Below are positions 17,201-19,817 of a DNA stretch of 19,817 nucleotides, in pieces. Origin of the DNA: Parachlorella kessleri (taxonomy: Eukaryota; Chlorophyta; Trebouxiophyceae; Chlorellales; Chlorellaceae). Where the stretch lies: contig BBXU01002478.1 in the NCBI GenBank assembly GCA_001598975.1, forward strand, positions 1-19,817, read 5' to 3'. The stretch's first letter is position 1. The number at the start of each line of letters is the position of its first letter. Below the pieces are notes generated by a model, which saw only the letters and a list, made by a program, of their open reading frames with translations, was not told the origin of the DNA and did not search any database. Position numbers and translations under genes: made by a program.

Positions 17201-19528
17201 GGGGCCGCCGCCTCCTCCTTCCCTGCTGGGCCCGCTGTGCCTGCTGCTGCAGCTGCGGGTTCTCGGAGGGTTGGCCTGCTGCCCCCATCCTTACCAGCCC
17301 TATTGCCAGCTGGCAATGCTGCAGGCCGCTGCCGTTCCCCGTCCTCTGACGTCCGCTGACGTTTGGACTGGTGCTGGATGCTGGCAGGGGCAGCACCGGC
17401 GGGTACCTCGGCTGTCGGTACTGCTGCTGGTACTGCGTCTTTGCTGGGGAGCATAAAGGGGGCTGCCTCCGCACGCAGCTGTGTGGCCTTGCCTGCAAAA
17501 GAACGCTAAGGGGTTTAAAGTATACCCTGAAGCATAGCGAGCAGCGGAGGCGGCTAATTCACTGCTACATGCCAAACTCACCTTTCGACCTACTGTACCA
17601 ATATCTTGCCACCCTGCTTAAACCCGCCGTTGATGAGAGTGCAGGCAGCCATGACCAGCTTCCCGGTGAAACAAAACACACACACAAAGGGACAGGCACG
17701 CAGCAGGGGCCAGCTGTCACAAGCAGCACAGTTCTGTCCTTCGCCAGCCGCAGCAGTCACAACGCAGCTGAGGTTGCCTCATGTCGCCTTTAGAAGGCTA
17801 CCCATGCAAGAGTTAGGGTCTAGAAAAGCCTCGGCTGCACCTCTTCATCATCCCTCTCTCAGTCCGCACCTGCAGCCCGCTCCGAGGGAGTTGCCGCGGC
17901 AGCCGCGCCGGCCCGCGGCCGGTCGCCTCTCGTGCCTTCTCCCCTACGGCTCTCACCCCCGCCGCCTGCTGCCCCCGCTGTGCCTGCTGCCGCCCGCGCA
18001 GCATAGGCTTGCCTGTCGGGGGACTCCTGCCTGGGTCGTTTCTCGGCTGCGTGGCCTCGAGTGCTGCCGCTGGGTGGTGCCTCCGAGCGGGGAGTGGGGC
18101 GGGGGGGCCGCGGCGTGGCCTTGCCTGTGCACCAACAACCCCACCAAAACAATACACATCTAAACTAGAACGACGAGAGTGGATGTTCTCCCGGAAGGAC
18201 CGACAAGGGAAGGAGCCCATCCATCTCAAGCGTAGCAGGCGTGCTGACGAGGCCCAGCTGCACACTCTCCGCCCACAGGGTAGTAACAGCACGCGCAGGG
18301 TGGAAGGCCTTGCATGACGCAGCAGCCCTAGCCAGCTAGCAGTCTTCCTCGCTGTCACCCATGCCGTACTAGTATATCCCCATGAAAACCCGACCGCCGT
18401 GCGCAGCAGCAGCCTCACCGTCAGCAGCCCTGTCCCGCTCGCTACCTCGCTCTTTGTCCTTGTCCCCAGACCGCGGCCGCGGCTCCTTCTCTCCACCTTT
18501 CTCCGCCCCTGTGCCCGCCGCCGCATCCCTGCCAGCGGTGCCAGCCGTGCCTGTGCCCGACTGCCGCCCAGCGACACCCTCTCTTCTGGCAGCTGCCCCG
18601 CTGCCGCCGCCACCGCCCACTTTGCCTTCTGGCGCTGTCCCCGCCGGCGCCCCTTTCGCGGGGGCGGTGGCGGGCAGTTTCTCCGAAACTCGGCTGGTTG
18701 GCCGCAGGGGGCGACCATCCTGCTGCTGCTGACCACCGTCCTTGCCCTCGGCTTTCTCTCTGGTGGTATCCTTCTCCTTTTCTTTCTCCCTGTCTCTGTC
18801 TTTACCGCTGTCTTTGCTCCTGTCCCGCTCCCGCTCTCTGCCCCGCTGCGCTGCGGCCTCAGCGCCCTGCTGCTTTGCCTGCTCTGCCTTGCCCACGTCG
18901 CTGGTGCTCGCTGCGTGAGCCAGCTTGGTGGATGACCCAAAGCCTGCATTGCAGGACATAGAAGGAATCAAGCTGCCATCGTGCACTCACCTGAACACAC
19001 AAAAAACCTTGATTTGGCACGGGTAAGGATTGGGTTTGGCTTTCCGCACTCCCACGTTTCACGCATGTCAAGGCCGCGCTAGCAGGTGGCGAGTCAGGCC
19101 CCAGCACAGGCCTTGAAGTAGTGCCTAGCACAACCACATGGAGCGCAAAATAAGAGGTTCGTGAATAAACTAGTGGACTACCTTGGACAATAAATTGAAT
19201 GGTTAGTAGATAGCTTTATTTATTGCTTACTCATTAACTTAGTAAGGTTTGTGTACCACATGCCACCCCACCTGGAGGGGGGCCGCCAGCCGGCGACACC
19301 TCACGCCCCTGCCTGCCCTCGCCACCCCCCGCAGTACCAGCGGCAGTACCAGCAGTACCCGCCGCCCCCTTCTTAACTCCCAGCCCGGGCGGCAGCGTGG
19401 GCGTCTTGCCGCCCTCCCGGTCCGCTGCGCCTGCTGTGCCTGCTGCGCCTGCTGCGGCCGCGCTGCTGGCGGGGCGCGGCGCGTGCTTGGGCTTGCGGCC
19501 CGCATATGAGTCTCGGCTGGGGTGCATC
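14163..19528 (-). CDS. Low-complexity charged (R/E/K/D/H-rich) probable nuclear protein, 8 exons, 5' end off window
   Basis: Exons in reading order: 19528 to about 19359 (donor uncertain), 18943-18419, 18124-17870, 17492-17022, 16758-16011, 15599-15494, 15232-14753, 14441-14163. From the second exon on, every donor/acceptor pair is canonical and every phase agrees (1,1,1,1,2,0,0), over about 950 codons. Exon 2 has a charged repeat (R-G-R-E-R-E-R-D-R-S-K-D, then E-K-E-K-E-K-D). Exon 5 is rich in Q/A/R/E with E-K-R-K-R-E-E. Exon 6 is almost wholly basic (K-K-E-H-K-K-K-R-R-K-E-K). Exon 7 opens with S-K-R-H-H-R-H-R-H-H-S-K and ends with P-K-R-R-R-W-E-G-G. No folded domain is visible in the window, so the conserved part is probably upstream. 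Such tails occur in RNA-processing proteins, for example THO2/THOC2 C-termini and SR-related factors; this is only a guess. TGTAA follows downstream. Confidence 0.75.
14421..14576 (-). repeat. 77-bp tandem duplication over the acceptor of the last exon
   Basis: GCCATCCAAGCC(G/A)GGGGCGCCCT occurs at 14421 and 14498 on the plus strand. On the minus strand each copy is an acceptor (TATGCTGCAG and CTCTTGCAG) followed by G-A-P-G-L-D-G. The flanking pyrimidine and CTCAGCCTGGTCT blocks are also repeated. The outer copy therefore provides a second intact acceptor. Confidence 0.88.
15881..16010 (-). repeat. Three-copy repeat starting at the exon 5 donor of the low-complexity gene
   Basis: The first intron bases after AGCAG|GTGGGAAGCCTGGCATGGGG recur twice in the intron as GAAGCCTGGAATGGGG. 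Copies of CCCATTCCAGGCTTC or its one-base variant on the plus strand start near 15885, 15919 and 15992. The outer copies lack the exon end and the GT. Confidence 0.8.
16759..17021 (-). other. Intron of the low-complexity gene
   Basis: It lies between the donor TCCGCAG|GTAGGC and the acceptor GTGGCTGCTGCAG. No repeated junction or embedded gene is seen. The introns at 17493-17869, 18125-18418 and 15600-16010 are likewise free of ORFs with recognisable content. Confidence 0.6.
19234..19528 (-). CDS. First visible exon of the low-complexity gene, or the last exon of another gene
   Basis: The acceptor TTCTCGCACTGGCACAG is followed by an open frame starting M-H-P-S-R-D-S-Y-A-G-R-K-P-K-H-A and running to a TAA at 19234-19236. 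Three in-phase donor candidates (G|GTACTG, near 19359 and 19350, and G|GTGGCG) would join in phase 1 to the exon at 18943. I prefer this because the composition is the same and no TGTAA follows the TAA. The alternative is that this is the C-terminal exon of a separate gene entering from the right. Confidence 0.5.
19422..19457. repeat. Dense example of a dispersed GC-rich seed (GCAGGCACAGCAGG)
   Basis: CTGCTGTGCCTGCTGCGCCT-type sequence, coding A-G-A-A-G-T-A-G-A-A on the minus strand. Related runs lie at about 2039-2064, 3495-3517 (opposite orientation), 5081-5100, 5168-5187 and 5250-5269 (intron copies), 16231-16252, 17231-17252, 17963-17991 and 18529-18556. Confidence 0.7.
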
Positions 19529-19817
19529 CTGTGCCAGTGCGAGAAAGGGTGGTGGGGGACATATGAAGAGCGCGACCAGTCGACAAGGGCCCCACACATG
19601 GCTGCATCGCTGCAAAAGAGGCGTCTACCCTTCCGTCTACCCTTGTGCTTGCTGTCTGCGCCTGGAATCAAAGGGCAAGCTCAGGCATTACAGCAAAGAA
19701 CAACCCAGGGACTAAACGCAAAGCTGCCACACAAAGACTCCTCCAGTCCCGCCCGCTCCTCTGCCTGATCCTGCTGCCCCACAACTGCTGTGTCACAGCG
19801 GGGTTCCCATGCCCGCC

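Noticed and set aside
17813..18949. 378-codon minus-strand ORF spanning two exons and an intron
   Set aside because: A different frame from the phase-consistent exons, crossing their donor and acceptor; high-GC open frame by chance.

Overview
The window looks like nuclear DNA of a green alga, probably a chlorophycean. It is GC-rich, its genes are split by many introns with GTGAGx/GTAxGx donors and pyrimidine-CAG acceptors, the proteins carry long Ala/Gly/Gln/Glu tracts, and TGTAA (the green-algal polyadenylation signal) follows the gene ends that can be checked. The species is not determined.

Region 1 (1-8011, minus strand) is the 5' part of the gene for CPSF160/CPSF1, the large scaffold of the cleavage and polyadenylation specificity factor. 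Eleven complete exons and the start of a twelfth join in consistent phase and follow the plant/animal protein for about 1,000 codons. The gene runs off the left edge. One intron is of the rare GC-AG type, and exon 8 holds a very large Gln/Ala/acidic insertion.

Region 2 (8012-13256, plus strand) is divergent from CPSF1. It holds scattered, collinear pieces of an alpha/beta-hydrolase resembling the plant ABHD11-like family (a nucleophile elbow, a WVLD segment, and a C-terminal exon followed by two TGTAA signals). The gene model cannot be fully closed. Its largest apparent intron contains an opposite-strand gene (10040-11587) for an unrecognised 515-residue multi-pass membrane protein of lower GC, with its own TGTAA.

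Region 3 (14163-19528, minus strand, convergent on region 2) is an eight-exon gene whose splice phases all agree. It encodes a low-complexity, charged, probably nuclear protein rich in R/E/K/D/H, with its beginning beyond the right edge. Its function is not recognised.

The most striking feature is shared by the two well-resolved minus-strand genes. At many exon-intron boundaries a short segment spanning the splice site (roughly 50-110 bp, exon end plus intron end) is tandemly repeated two to four times into the intron. The spare copies often keep intact donors or acceptors. Separately, a short GC-rich seed (GCAGGCACAGCAGG and variants) recurs in both orientations in exons and introns of both genes and is translated in different frames.
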